A stretch of 64,000 nt of DNA from Pezizomycotina sp. ARF18 (lineage: Eukaryota; Ascomycota), in NCBI GenBank assembly GCA_002224055.1, contig AZLU01000137.1, forward strand, positions 1 to 64,000. Reading direction: 5' to 3'. This document shows positions 13,014-26,158 of the stretch, one piece after another. The notes under the pieces are model-generated. The model saw only the letters and a program-made list of their open reading frames with translations. It was not told where the DNA came from and did not search any database. The position numbers and the translations under genes are program-made. Within the stretch, counting starts at the first letter, position 1, and each line of letters starts with the position of its first letter.

Positions 13014-16000
13014 CTACCTCCTAGCAAACATCGATCCAGGGGTGTGGTACAATTTTGCAATCTTCTGCTTCCTATCTTCCACCTCTTTCTTCTGAACCTG
13101 CCAGTAATCTTCGTGATTCTGCCACCTGCGGTAGCACCGCCACCACAAGTCTCGATTCCTCAACGCCGATGCCTCCCTACGCTGGGCAACGGCAGAATCG
13201 TTTTCAGCCTGCTTCGCGGCAGTAAGCCACTCCTCGTAGTCAGCCGTCTTCGGATCCATAGTGTGGGCGTGCAGCGAAGGCTTCCCGTACCGGTGGAACC
13301 TCCCGCACTCCGTGCAACACTCGTGCGAGTAGCAGTTCAAGCACATCTGGTCGCTCCATGTAATCTCCTCCGTGTAAAACTTCAGCTTGACGGGGAATAC
13401 CATTTGCAGAGGCAGCAGCGGAAGTAGTACTCCATCCGCGGCTGGACGAGCTGCACGTTCGACGAGAAAGTCATGGAATTGATGAGCTCGCGGCGGATTT
13501 CTGCCTCGGCGCTGTGGGCGGCGGATGTGATGCGTTGCCCGACGGGGATCCTGATCTCTTTCTTTTCACCATTGATAGGGTACAGGTTGCGGGGGTGTTT
13601 TCAGAGGCGCCGTGTGAATAAGAAAGTTTCTGTACATCCGATAACTTGAAAACGTAACCGAAATCGTTGCGGTTCGAAGGTGTAGCGAGCTGTTGAGGCC
13701 TGGTCACACTCGAAGATCTGAGGCGGTTGCGATTTATTTGCGCCAAATTCCGCTGCTTGTGATTTGATAATCTGATCGTAATATGATCTAGGCTGAGCGA
13801 CAGTCCAAACAAAAATTCCGTTTGAGCTTTAGCGTTTCCTTTGTGATCTCTGGGAAGACGGCTTCTCATCGATGCGTCCTCAGGATCTAATTCTGGGCCT
13901 TCATCTGCAGCATCAGCAACCTCCTCTTCAGATCCTTCATCATCGTCATGCTCCCGGAAACTTCTTGCATCTGTTCCTCCCCTGCTTCCGCAGAAGGTTC
14001 ATCGCCGCCGACGTCACTTGGCCTAGCCCGTCATCATTGAGCTCGTTGAGTTCCTTCTGCAAGGAGTCATTTGCCTGCTTGGTGGTTTTCTGACGTTTGG
14101 ATGCTTGCTCATCTTCCGTAGATTCCGTTTCGGAGACCTCTTCCTCTTCTCTATCGGGTTTAACGCGCCGTCGCTGGCTCTTCTCTTTCTTTTCTTTTTT
14201 GCGGGTGGCTTCGTCGCGTTTGGCGATGGTTTTAAATCAGTCTTATCCTCTTTTTCGGACATCTCTCTTCAATGTTGTCTTCTCCACGATCTCAACGCCA
14301 TCGTCCTCCTCTTCCTCAGCCTTGGAAGTTTTATCTTCCTCATCGTCAGATTTCTCGTCGCCCCAGTTTTAGCATCGTTCTTCTGGTCTCCAACCTCGGA
14401 GTTTCTTCATCAGAGCCACTGACTACTTCTTCTCCTCCACCTATAATGTCATCTCCACCAACGTCGGTTGTGTTCTCTGGTTTCTCCTTCTTCGATTCCG
14501 AAGCCGTCGCAGCTTTCTTGCGCTTTGGTGCCCCCTGCGTTTTCCTCTTCTTACCAGAGTCCTCCTCAGACTCTTCCCAATCTTCTTCATTTTCGGATTC
14601 ATCCCCACTATCTGGTTCGTAGGCCTTACTAATCTTCCGGGCGGGCCGAGGGCGTTTCTTGGTTGGTTGTTTTTGGACGGCGAGGTCTGACTTTTTCATC
14701 CTCGTCGACATCAGAGGCCCCTGACTGATCCTTCTCAGAACCTGCAAACTCCGACCTTCGTTTTCTTCTTCCTGCTCAGAATTAGAGTTTCCCTCATCTT
14801 CAGAGCTAGATTCTTCGTTTCCTTGGTCTTTCTTCTTGTTCTTCTTTCCGTGTCTTTGGCACCTCGAGTAGGGCGGCGATTTTAGGCTTGGTTGGAGCAG
14901 TCGGAGATTTATCTTCGTAATCAGAATCTTCTTCTGAGCTGGACCCTTCCTCATCTTCTGATGTCTCATCTTCTTCTTCACCCCCTACTTCAACTTTGTC
15001 CGGCTTAGAATCTTTGGACTTAGGAGTATCGGGCAGCATTTTCTTCGGCGGCTTTTTGCCCTTCTTCTTTGCGGCTTCTATTTCCCTCTCCTCTTCTGAT
15101 CCAACGGTGAAAATGACGTTGATTCGAACCAACCAAAATTTCGATGGAATAAGCTGGTCTCGCCTTCCAGATACCTCATTGCTTGTTGCTTCTCACGGAT
15201 TTTCAGTGCAGTTGGGGACACAATTTCTCCTTTAAGAGTGCTGGGCGATCTTGACTCTTCGTTTGGCAAACGGGATTTATCTTTAAGGACCCTCGTAGAC
15301 GGCGTGGGAGCGTCCTCAGAGCAGAAGCCAGAGCCGCAGACGCAGACTTCGCTTTACCCGCCGTTGCGCAGTGCTCCGCCTCCACGGTATTGAAAAGCAA
15401 GCGACGTGGTGGTGTACTCTGAGCTGGGTCTTTCGTCTAGTTCGTGTACCTCAATTATGCCGCCTTCTTCTGCGTGGTGGTCGGCCTGAGATTTGTATCG
15501 TCCAAATGAGGGGGATGATAGGTTTGGCAAATTGGACCAATCGATTCTGCTAGTTAAAGGTTGCTGCAAGACGGGGTTCGGATTCTTGTGAGGGTCGTCT
15601 GCCACTTGTTTGTAAAAGAATACGTCATAGTCGTTTGACTTTGGCGTGTAGCCGATTTCCAGTCGGCCAATTTGATGCCTTTGGCGGAGGACAACACTTT
15701 GGAGATTTCGTTGTGGCTTGTGGATGATGTTCCTAGTCAAAAAGATCAGCAGCATGTTCTTGTAATATATATTTTGAGAATAACGAGTATAAATAATCAT
15801 CTTACTTCGTTCTGGCGATCCAACGAGTCTTCTACGTCAGTTTGAAGAAGAACTATCGATCGCCGAGGCCTAGTATAGGTTCGCGGTATTAGCACAAGTA
15901 TACTAAATATATCCATTAAAGAGGAAAATAAAAGAAAATTGTGGAGGAAATGAAAGGCTACGGCATACTGTATCATCGTTCTCGTCATTTCGATTATCAA

Positions 16001-16078
16001 TCGATGGAGCAGCAAATATCGACTTCACCGGAGAAAGAACAGGAGAAAAAACGTTCGCAAGAAATTTGGACATTGTCC
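13014..16078 (-). CDS. Acidic/lysine-rich protein with Cys-rich (zinc-finger-like) C-terminus, unknown function
   Basis: I do not recognise the family. The start at 16078 gives MSKFLANVFSPVLSPVKSIF. Likely introns are about 15872-15965 and 15727-15810. A folded stretch follows (RLEIGYTPKSNDYDVFFYKQ). Then comes a long, highly charged, disordered centre (about 15200-13900) with Glu/Asp/Ser blocks such as TSEDEEGSSSEEDSDYEDK and Lys/Arg blocks such as KKRPRPARKISKAYEPD, which resemble bipartite nuclear signals. The C-terminal part has INSMTFSSNVQLVQPRMEYY, FRCCLCKW, WSDQMCLNCYSHECCTECGRFH and a charged helix ending PGSMFARR. The cysteines form C-x2-C, then C-x2-C-x4-CC-x2-C-x3-H, which could bind zinc. 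Acid and base tracts plus a zinc motif suggest a nuclear, perhaps chromatin-linked, protein; this is inference. Many frame slips make exon borders uncertain. Confidence 0.6.
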
Positions 16079-18816
16079 CAATGCCCTCTTTAATTTGTCT
16101 GAGTCTTGCTATCATTCAGAAAGGCAACCCAGGATATACCTCAGTGATAACCGTGCTAGGCTGTACACAAGAAGGGACGTCCGAGCTATATAAATTGGTG
16201 GAAAGAAGAAGAATAGACGTACGGAACCGATCTTTACAAGGCCTTCAAAATCAGAAGCAGGATATTTAGGATAGATTGGCATCTAACAAAAATCGATACT
16301 TGGTACTTATCCCTTGGTGGAAACGGAGAACGATACAGGAGATATTTTTTGGATCTTTCAAGAGCGAGGCTTGCGCGCGAGATATATAAGAAAACCCAGA
16401 AGCATCCAGAATGCAATATTGACGCTACGACGATGGTCTTTGTTCTTGAAAGATTTCCAATCATAAGTTCCCTTCCTTCTCTGTTTTGAAATGTCAAAAT
16501 ATCTCCCCTAAGAAAAGAAACAGACAATGGTGAAACAATAAATGAAATATCTTGCAAAAATACACGGCCACGTTGAGGGGAGATGCCCGTTGTTGCCATT
16601 TTGTGAAGCAATATATCGAGGAGGATAGAAAAGAAAGAGGTGGAAGGAGCTGAAAGGAAAGGGAAAGGGAAAGGAAAAAATAAAAATAAAAATAAAAATA
16701 AAAACGAAGGTCGGATGTTGCTTCTTTTTCGTTTCATTCTTTCTTTCTTTCTTTCTTTCTTTTCATCACTACTAGCTACCTAAGTACCCTTCCTACTTGT
16801 TTTTACATCCATTGAGCCTTGGACATTCATAACAAAACTTCCACAAAGCTACTAAGTACTTAAGTATAGTGTAGTTAACAGATTTCTCCTTGAGAAAATA
16901 CGTAGCCCGGTGGGTGCAGAAGCTAGAGCCTGCTTGTTCCCTACAAATACGAGAAAACCAAGATGAAAGTGAACCAAAAAGAATAATATATCATCAAGTA
17001 TAAACGCACTTGTTGCGCTCGCTCAAGCTATTCTCGCGGATAAATCCAATCGGGCGGGCTGTTACGAGTACGGCAGCCAGTTTATACAACAAGTTCATCG
17101 TCGACGAAACAGCCAACACGACTAACATTGAACACAAAGGAGTTTTTTTCCTAAAAGAAATCAGGATATAGCCAAAAAGAGAGAAAACCGATCTTTTGTA
17201 TTTCTTTCAAGGTTATACTAGACCCGCTTTCTTTCCCGCTTTTTGTTTCAAAACCAAACGCTTTTGTTTCACGATATCCTTTTGTCAGCCATCGTGTTTC
17301 GTTTCGTACTCAACTCCATCATCATCATCATCATCATCATCAAAGGCTCAAACTGCACTCCCTCCAAGTTTCCCCAGAACAGCACGCTCACTGCTTATTT
17401 TTACTTTTTTTTTTTTTTTTTTCCGTTTAAACATTTGGGGGGGGGTTTGCTTTTCTAATTTCTGGGCAGCGTGTGGGGTTCAGAAAAGAAAGAAAATTTA
17501 CTAGTAAGGCACATTTTCTCTTTAGTTTCTTGACGGAGCACATTACATATTCCAACTCTACTTTACTACAGTGGAAACATCGAATGACACTTGCATTATG
17601 TCAATCAATTTCTCGAAGGAGAATCTGATTAGGACTTCTTCTACTAAACTAATATCCGTCATTAGTATATTTCTCCAAATACCTGGAGTACAATAATACC
17701 GTCTCAAGCCTCCCCCCTCATATCCCGCAGGTACATATAGGTGAGTAATGCTTGTACCTTTTGTTTTTTTTTTTTTTTTTTTTTTTTTTTTATTCCTTCT
17801 CATGATTATTATCTCTTAAGGGCCTTGTTTTCTGCGTCTGTTCGGAAATAAAAGTTCAAATTGGAGCTTCCCCCAGCCATTGCCATTGGGCCATTCATAT
17901 TAGCGTACTTTTTTGAAAGCTAACTCTCCTGCCTGCTAGCGGCATTTAGTGGTAGCGCAATATACTTTCCCCTCCACTTTTCACAGTCACCACTGAAGTA
18001 TTACCGCGCAGCGCACTGCAGCCCAACAGTTTTCCCTTCTCGTGCAGCATACAATTAATACATATTTGTGTTTGAATGGTGTGCCTGTCTATTATAGTAT
18101 AGTAATAGCAAGCAATCAAGTAAGTAAATGAATGGCACAACGGGCGTATGAGCATCTTTTTAGCTTTGCGAGAGATAAAAGAAAAAGGCACCATTTAGGA
18201 CACAGGGTTGATTCTTCTTCTTCTCTTCTTCTTCTTCTTCTTCTTCTTCTTCTTCTTCCTCTTCTCGTTTGCTTTTCTTTCCACCTTTATTACCTCCTCT
18301 TCCTCCTCTTCCTCTTCTTCTTCTTCTTCATGTTCTGGTCCCCTTGTCCTGCTTCTATTCCTCTTCCCTTTTCTCATACAGTTCTGATACCTTTTCAAAG
18401 CCGCCCCCTCCAAATATCTCTTTCCCCCACATATCCCTACTTACCTTACTAACTATACCTTTCTACTTCTTTCTCCAATTATACTATTTTGCATGGTATT
18501 TATTTTTTATTCTACTTGTATTTTTTTTTAAAAAAAAAATCTCTAATTAATTATCGTTCTTACCAATTTTCAATCTCTATTTGCCATCTCCTCCCCTTCT
18601 ATATCTGTCTATCAGGTAAAAACTAACTTCCGAAAAATCCACCCAGTATGAAGTAGTTTCCCTAGGAGTTCTAGCATTCCCGCTGTCACTTTAAAACCTT
18701 CTTTTCTAAATTTGAATTTCTTGCTTTCTAAATACTAGAACGGGATAATCAAAAAGAGGTTTTTCTAAAAGCTAGACGTTTTGCTGTGGCAGCTCGCCAC
18801 GAAAAAAAAAAAAAAA
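16079..18816. other. Intergenic region rich in simple repeats
   Basis: About 2.7 kb between the divergent Cys-rich-protein gene and the WD40 gene. It carries AAAAAT repeats (about 16676-16704), TTTC repeats (about 16736-16761), ATC repeats (about 17321-17342), T18 (17405-17422), T28 (17764-17791) and a long TTC array (18212-18262). Open frames of 80-170 codons here are products of these repeats. No gene supported. Confidence 0.6.
18212..18262. repeat. TTC microsatellite
   Basis: Nearly perfect TTC tandem repeat of about 17 units, followed by further C/T-rich sequence to about 18335. It lies some 550-600 bases upstream of the WD40 gene start. Confidence 0.9.
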
Positions 18817-18996
18817 ATGGCCACCATGAAGACCCTCGGCAGCAAGCTAGATAAGTTGCTCCTCCAGCGGAGATGGACGGCCCGGGCGGGTCGTCATCCA
18901 CGCACAAGTATACGGATCGAGAACATTCGTCGACAATCTCGATATCGTGAATGAATTATACGGCCATAGCGGGTGTATCAATGCCTTATGGTAAGT

Positions 18997-19027
<31 letters not shown>

Positions 19028-22000
19028 GGTTGTCCATCAATCCTTATTTACTTCAATCAGCCTCGATGGCAAATCAACAGTTTGATTTTGGTGTTGTATA
19101 AAAACAATCGCCACCTATTAAATAGAAGTGCTGTGCTAACATTTCCACATTTATTCTAGCTGGTCAGAATCGGGTAACCTTCTTGCTTCAGGATCCGATG
19201 ATACCCATGTCAATATTTACACGCGGACCTCCGCGACGTCCACTTTCTCATTTACGCACTCGGTTTCGACCGGTCACACGCAAAACATATTCTCCGTTAA
19301 ATTCATGCCCCACAGTAACGACCGGACGCTGGTTGTTGCGCCGGGGACACCGAGGTTCGAGTTTTTTGATGTTGAATATGCAGCGACCTCAAACGGCTCG
19401 ACCGGCTCGGGGACTAAATTTGTTCCGTCCACCTTACATACTAATCGGCTCACTTACGGGGAGACAAACACAAGGGTATACCGCTCACACACTGATCGGG
19501 TGAAGCGTATTGTGACCGAGTCTTCGCCGTACCTATTCCTTACTTGTTCCGAGGATGCGACGTTAGGCAGTTTGATACGCGCGAACCTTCGCACCAGACC
19601 TCGAGGAGTCGTACCATCCTAGGTATTCGGAGGATACCAGCGACGCTAGGAAGCCCCTTATATCTTATAGAAAAGTGCCTATGGATTTGAACACGATCTC
19701 CGTATCGACGAGTCAGCCGCACTACTTGGCCCTCGGCGGTTCGCACCTCTACTGCTTCTTGCACGATCGCGCATGCTCAGGGAGAAGGATAATAGCCCAA
19801 AGTGCGTTCGGAGGTTCGTCCCGAAAAAAGGCGAGAACTGGTCGGATAATGTTCCGAGGCACGGCCATATTACAGCGTGCAAGATCTCCAATGCATGTCC
19901 CAATGAGCTAGTGGCTAGCTGGAACGCTGGCGGTATTGGCTTCTTTGATATTATTCAGTCGCCCGATGCAGAGGAGCAGATGGTATTAGACGAACAGCAA
20001 AAGTCAACTTTGCCTTGCGGCTCGAGGAGGTGCGCACCAATAAGTCGGACGGCGAGGAAAAAGGAAAATCAAAAGATGCCAGCGCCGGTATGGAAGGTAC
20101 GCCTTCGACATCGTCTGAGAGGAAACGGAAGCGCAACGATCCTAGGAGGTCGCCATCTGCATCTTCCGCTGAACTTGCCTGGCGGGAGGAGGCCAGCCCT
20201 CGTAGACCGAAAACTTCCGATTCCGGTGATGAAGCGAGCCACGTCGGCGGACTTAGCGAAACGGAGCGGATGGCTGTGCGCATTGCCTCGTCGTTTGTTG
20301 CTGTCCGAAAGGGTCTTTTCAGCTTAACGGTTCCGAGATCGGATGACCCGCAAGTGGCGGAGAAGGAAGTCATACACCAAATGACGCTTTCCGAGACTTT
20401 GGAACGGGCCGAGAAGTGCTTATCGTTAATGGACACTTATATATCGAGGGAAGATGCGAACCCACTGCCTGAAGAACCTGCGACTACCTCTCAGAACGAG
20501 AACCAGACCCTTTGCCTACTCTATCGGTATCGTTAAGGAAACGCCGTGTAAGGGCGAGAAAATTTGTGCAGGCTATGGGACGCTAGTGCGGGCACTGAAT
20601 AGGGAGCATAGTGGCCCCGCTCCATCTCACAATTATGACATGTTTGCCAGAATAGAGCCCGATGGAGATGACGAGGAATGGGGTTACCGCTTTTGCGCGT
20701 AGTGATCGGGTATCTAAACAAAGGGCCCAGGAGGTCAACGAACTTGCCGCGGCAGCCCACGGCCAATCCACCGACGCCTACTTACAATCTCTTCTCCTAA
20801 ATGCCTCCAGGAGCGAAGACACCGGATACCCGATATCGAAGAGTCTCCCATGATCTTCGAATGCGATTATAACGCGGTGCGAGCATTCATGGGAGTGGTA
20901 ACCCTCACCAGCGACGATACCGTTGACATCGGGAGAGTTCCCAGAAGGTTTTGGGGCTGGAAGGTTGCGAGGGCTTACTTTTGAGGCTGGGGTCTGGTAT
21001 CGATTACGGATTTATGGAATCCGCGTTTGTGGTTTATCTGACGAAGATATGGAGTTTGAGGATGCCATCGAAAGAGCTGTCAAGGAAAAGGAGGTTCCCT
21101 TGAAAACGCTCAAAGAGGTCATGCACGATGCAGCTGCCGAAGACGCTGAGCTCGAAGCTGCTGAAGCCGGAGAAGCAAGTACTCGAAGCAGGGCATCTAG
21201 GGCCACGAACGCCCTCGTTATCGATGAGGATTTCAACATCACTGAACACACTAATGAGGACACCCATGAAGCGGAAGAGATGGAATATGAGCTAACAGCA
21301 ACCTCGACGCCGAATGCGCCAGAAGAGGGAATGGCAGACGAAGACAGCGAAAAAGATGAAGAGGCTGAAGAAGACAGCAGCAATGAGGACGAGAACGGTG
21401 AAGACGACGATGAGGAAGATGAGGGCGACGACGATGAGGACGAAGATGATGACGATGACGATGACGAGTATGACTCTGAGGAAGAAATGCTGAGGAGATT
21501 AACTGGAAGGCAGCTTCGAGCTCGTCAAGGGGCCCGGCAGACAGGGTTCATGCAAGCGTTCCAAAGTACGAGAACACTCGGATGTACAGGGGCCACTGCA
21601 ACGTACAAACTGTAAGTCTGAGCGAAATCTACAATTACGTACTTGAAGATGAACAACTGACTAACGCAATTATCGTACCTTACAGGTTAAAGATGTCAAC
21701 TTTTATGGTCTCGATGATGAATACGTTGTTAGTGGTAGCGACTGTGGGCATGTGTTCATATGTAAGTATACAACAGGCCTTCGGAGAATGCTTTTAATGT
21801 ATACTGACTGAAGGTGCAGGGGACAAGAAAACTACTGAACTCGTTCAGTTACTGCATGGTGACAGTTCCGTTGTAAACGTCGTCCAGGGACATCCGACTG
21901 AACCCCTGATGGCGGTCTCTGGTATCGACAACACAGTAAAAATATTTTCTCCTGACCAGCAACTCCAACAGCAGGCCAGAGATGGAGTTGGCATCAGCAA

Positions 22001-22183
22001 CGGCAAGAAATTGAATAGTCGCCAGAAGATGAATGAGAAGGATGATATATTGGTGAAAATGAAGTTGGGCGACAGAGTGGCCTTCGAGACGCAGGTTTGT
22101 AATACTCTACGATGCGTTGAGGTATATTTTTCTACGTATGGATATGAATTTCTGACCATTTTTCCTACTCTTTAGTTATTACG
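18817..22183 (+). CDS. DCAF6/Iqw1-like WD40 repeat protein
   Basis: WD40 beta-propeller protein of the DDB1-CUL4-associated-factor group (human DCAF6/IQWD1, fission yeast Iqw1). Such proteins usually recruit substrates to CUL4 ubiquitin ligases. The start at 18817 gives MATMKTLGSKLDKLL. Introns are 18991-19159 (with a T29 tract), 21612-21685, 21762-21819 and 22095-22175. WD repeats include VNELYGHSGCINALCWSESG, NLLASGSDDTHVNIY, YRSHTDRVKRIVTESSPYLF and the downstream pair YVVSGSDCGHVFIWDKKTTE and LMAVSGIDNTVKIFSPDQ. Between them lie a charged region (residue runs RKRKRN and others) and a long Asp/Glu tract at about 21340-21490, both usual for the family. Frame slips occur at about 19565, 19790, 20020, 20510, 20700, 20850 and 21545, but the sense continues across each. 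The 3' end is not certain; see the next entry for candidate last exons. Confidence 0.85.
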
Positions 22184-23598
22184 GTGAGTTTACGGCACCG
22201 CGTGCGGGATCGTATTCCCGTCACATTTGCAGAATGGATTTTGATGTTGAGCGAACATGAATAATGTAACCCAACATCGCGATCCTTTCCATTCATCTCG
22301 ACTTTTCTTGATCCCATTGCCCCTGTTGCTTGCCTTTTATTTCATTTCCTTTTTTAGACCCTTTTTTCGCATACTTCCATCGCGAGCACGTATCTTTTGA
22401 GAAAGTTCATTCTGTTAGCGAATGTGCTCCTCTGATCGTGAAGCCTTTCGCTAGGATACCTTCTCCGTTTCACTGCAGTATATCCTGGATATGCTTTTAC
22501 CTTGAACGGCACGAAGATGGAACGGAGAGAATCCTTTGAGTGGTCGCATTCATTTATCACAAAACTCTGAGGGACAGTCACCTACTCAATTTCAAACACA
22601 TTCCTTCTCGCGAGGTTGCTTGGACGGCGGCATACTGTTGGATTTCAATCCGTTAATATACCCAAGTCGACTAGTCAAGCATGACACGCTTCATTTTTAC
22701 GGGAGCAAAATAGTCGTTTTCTTTTGCTTACAGAAAATTCTATCATGGTGTGGAGTAGAACGGAGTAGCATTATCAAAAAAAAGAGAAATACATTTTATC
22801 ACATTCTATATTGAAATACATAAATTATATGTTCATCTATTCTTTATAACAAATACTCATCCACTTAATTCTCAGCGACCACTTTCCATTTGAATTCCCC
22901 GCCCCGCCCCTTCTTACTTTACACATACCTAGACATTTACTTACGCTATAACTTACTCTACTATACCCTTTCCTTTCCCTTTTTCAGACATTCCTACCTA
23001 ATATCCATGGATATAATGCCAAGAATACGATATTTAACCGGCTTTGAGTTACCCTCATTATATTCTCATGTTCGAGGAGTTAGCTTATATTGACCTTTCC
23101 TTTCTTTTTTTGCTTTATCTAGAGAACCATGTGGAGCCAATTGGCGATAAGGTTACGGCAACGGCAGGCTGCAGGAGAAGACATTACCCTTCAGGAGGGC
23201 TGCCAGGTACGTTTCTTCCCCACTGTTACACAGTGTCACCTCATACACTTCGTTTTCCGTTGCGAAATCCAAATCTCGGCTAAATCTCAATGGTTTCCCA
23301 TGAAATAGATAATGTGAGAGGCAACATATCCCAAATCCCGCATCCTGCCGCGATCAAAACACCCTCATAAGGTTCCTTCAATTCTCGAACCGAAGTCTTT
23401 TAAAAAAAAATCAAGCGAATAGGAGCAGGATGTCAAAAAATTCTCTTATTTATATTATTCAACCAGCATATGTATATCCCTTCGTTTTCTTTCTTTAACA
23501 TCCTTATGTATACTTATTTCTTCTCCAGATCGGCAAATGTATATTTACCTGCTTTCTTCTCTTCTCACGTACAGGTTGGCGACAGGATATCCAATTAG
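22176..23598 (+). other. Candidate microexon and terminal exons of the WD40 gene
   Basis: After the exon ending ...DRVAFETQ, an 81-nt intron leads to an 8-nt piece (22176-22183) followed by a strong GTGAGT donor at 22184. An AG acceptor at 23123-23124 would join it in frame to 23125-23206, encoding TMWSQLAIRLRQRQAAGED and ITLQEGCQ. A GTACGT donor then joins at phase 0 to 23575-23598, encoding VGDRISN and a stop. The phases fit without any correction, and the basic Arg/Gln helix suits the tail of a DCAF-like protein. The intron of 941 nt is long for this genome. The alternative is that the gene stops just after 22183 and the later exons are chance. Confidence 0.4.
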
Positions 23599-25365
23599 TA
23601 GTGCTTACATATAGTCTTGCGGCATTTGCATTCGTCCGTTCTGTTTCCTCTTGTTAGCGTTGCGGTGTTTGGACATGACTCTCCTCGGGTTTTATTTATT
23701 TTATTGCACACCAATTGATTTAATACCTTTCGAAATTTCCGGACTGCGTATTTACATTATTTGATATTACTGTCTACACGTTACACGTTCTATGTCTAGA
23801 ATAATCGCCTTTGCTTTTAAGTATATCAATACCGCTACTGTACAAAACTTCTCCCGAATTACTATTATAACCTAAATGAAATTTAGCTAGGCATTTCCTC
23901 AGACCACCACAGCTTGCCTTAGAGATTAGCTCTCCAGCTAATCGCTATAGCTAGTCTCTATGAGACCTCAAATACTCTACATTTTCTGTGCTATATTTTT
24001 CCGAACTCATATACGCATTATAAGCAATGACCGGACGATTGGTCTTTGAGACATTTTCGATTACGTCACTTACACGTGCCTTTTTTTTTTTTTTTTTTTT
24101 CACTTTTCCAACATTTCTCTCTTCCTATTGGAAACCGTTCCCGCCTGTTCCAGAAATGAAATGGAAAAATCCGTCTATCCGTTTATCTGTTTATCTCTCT
24201 GAAAGCTTCGGCGTTGGTTAACTCTCGGGTGTCACAACCGGCGGCCCTTGGATGATCGATAACAGAAAGGATGATCAATGAATAAATGACAGGAACAGCA
24301 ACTGCCCATGGCTCGAAACAGCTCGACGGAGCAGAAATCATCAATCATTACAGCGGGGGGTTTTTTTATTCGCAAAGGAAGTAGTTACGCAATCGACTTT
24401 TGAGCTCTAATGAGAAGTATTCTCTCTTATAAAACAGACCTTTTTTGATCTTGCAAATTTTTTTTTTTTTTACAGCCCTAAAAATCGTTAAAAAGGCCCC
24501 GCACCTTCCGTAAGAAACAAAAGGTCAGTTAGGTATACAACCGAAACAGCTTATATGGAGCTTAGAAAGGAAGAAATATATAAGCAAATAGTAAAAGATA
24601 ACAACAGTATTGATATAGGCCGTCGAAGTTATAAAGTACTAGTTGAGCAAGCTGGTGATAAAAGATTGGACAGCTAAGGTTAGTTTCGGATTGGCAGTGG
24701 CTTTTTTTTTTTTTTTTTTTTTTCAATTATAATAATCCTTCCGAGTGTAGTGCAAAAAGCTGTGCTGCACTGCACATGCACACTTTCTCTATAATTTTTT
24801 TTATACATGAGGAAAAAACGTTGCAGCGAGCCCCTCTTCTCTCCTCTTCTCCTCCCTCCCTCCAATTCCTTCTAGTCAATTCTCTCCCTCCTCTACTAGC
24901 ACTAGCACTATAGCTGCATAACTTTTCTTATCTCTCCCTCTCCCCTCTCCTCTTCTTATAACCTGTCGCTGCCCCTCCCTGTTCGAACTTGAGAAAGAAA
25001 AAAAAAATCTTTCGTTCTTTTAAACACACATTTCAGACGATTCTTCCAATTAAAAGTGCGCAGCTGCTAAGCACCTTCCCAAACAGAGCTCCATTTTTCT
25101 TGATACACAAAGCCGTTGTTGTTCAAGTAAACTACCTTGTGTAGCTTGGGTGATCGGAGCTTGACATACCTCCTCTTTTGTTTCTGCTCTCCTTTAATTT
25201 TAGCTCAACATCCATTTTTCGTTGTCGCTTTCTCTAACCCGTACCGTTTTCTGCTGTCAGGAGGCTTTTACAAAAAAAAGCTCTCATTCGAAGATAAGAA
25301 CTCATCTACACTCTCGGTATCAGCCCTTGCTTTTTGTAAAAAGAGGAAAAGAAATCGCATTTTCA
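23599..25365. other. Intergenic region upstream of the 6-phosphogluconolactonase gene
   Basis: About 1.8 kb of AT-rich DNA with T20 (24081-24100) and T22 (24702-24723). An imperfect double inverted repeat sits at about 23920-23965 (TTAGCT / AGCTAAT / AGCTAGTCTCTA). A CACGTG E-box lies at 24073-24078. The last 500 bases are C/T-rich, as in a strong fungal promoter and leader. No gene seen. Confidence 0.55.
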
Positions 25366-26158
25366 ATGTCCGGTATACCTTCCCTCTACGCTTTTCCCGA
25401 CAAAGATGTCCTGGCGGATAACCTCCTCGCCTACGTAAAGCAAGCGCAGACGGATGCGCTAGCGCGGCACTCTAAATTCAAGATCGCCGTCTCCGGCGGC
25501 TCGCTGCCGTCGGTCCTCGCTCAAGCCTTACTCTCGGAAAAGGCATCCGAGGAAGAACCCGCGCTCGACTGGGAAAAATGGGAAATATTTTTCGCCGACG
25601 AGAGGGCCGTCCCGCTCGCCCACGAGGACTCGAACTACGGCCTGCTCAAGAGGGAGCTCCTGGATAAGCTGCCCGAGGACGGACCGAAGCCCACGGTGTA
25701 CGCCATCGACACGGAGTTCCTCGACGACGTGCAGGAGCTCGCGGATACGTACGAGAAGGCGCTGGTGCAGTCATTCGCGGCGAAGGACAGCGTCAAGCAC
25801 CCGATCTTCGACCTCATCTTGCTCGGCTGCGGACCCGACGGACACACGTGCTCCTATTTCCCGGTCACGAGCTCCTCAGGGAGGATATTGCGTGGTGCGC
25901 GCCGATCGAAGACTCCCCAAAGCCACCGCCGAAGCGCATCACATTGACACTGGAACCGGTCATCAAGCACGCTCTCAAGGTGTGCTTCGTCGCTACCGGT
26001 GAAGGGAAGAGAGAGGTCCTGAAGACCATCTTTGAGAAACCCGAGGAAGGGTTGCCGTGCAGCCTCGTAAACACCATGTGCGGCGACAAATGCAGCTGGC
26101 TCGTTGATGAACCAGCCGTACAAGGAGTCAGCTTCCCGAAAAGGTCCTCGCTTTGTAG
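25366..26158 (+). CDS. 6-phosphogluconolactonase
   Basis: Hydrolyses 6-phosphogluconolactone to 6-phosphogluconate, step two of the oxidative pentose phosphate pathway, in the cytosol. The start at 25366 gives MSGIPSLYAFPDKDVLADNL. Family blocks in order are FKIAVSGGSLPSVLAQALL, WEIFFADERAVPLAHEDSNY, PIFDLILLGCGPDGHTCS, ITLTLEPVIKHALKVCFVAT and LVNTMCGDKCSWLVDEPAV. SGGS binds substrate phosphate; FFADER and GCGPDGHT(C/A)S hold the active-site residues, including the catalytic His. About 260 codons with no intron matches the usual length. One frame slip lies at about 25855, right after GCGPDGHTCS. The last codons (KRSSL then TAG at 26156) are also slightly off frame. It corresponds to yeast SOL3/SOL4. 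The kind of catalytic site is intact once the slip is ignored. Confidence 0.93.

Noticed and set aside
16234-16737. 167-codon minus-strand open frame with a Phe/Leu/Pro-rich start
   Set aside because: It is produced by AAAAAT and GGGAAA simple repeats; there is no family signal and the composition is non-coding.
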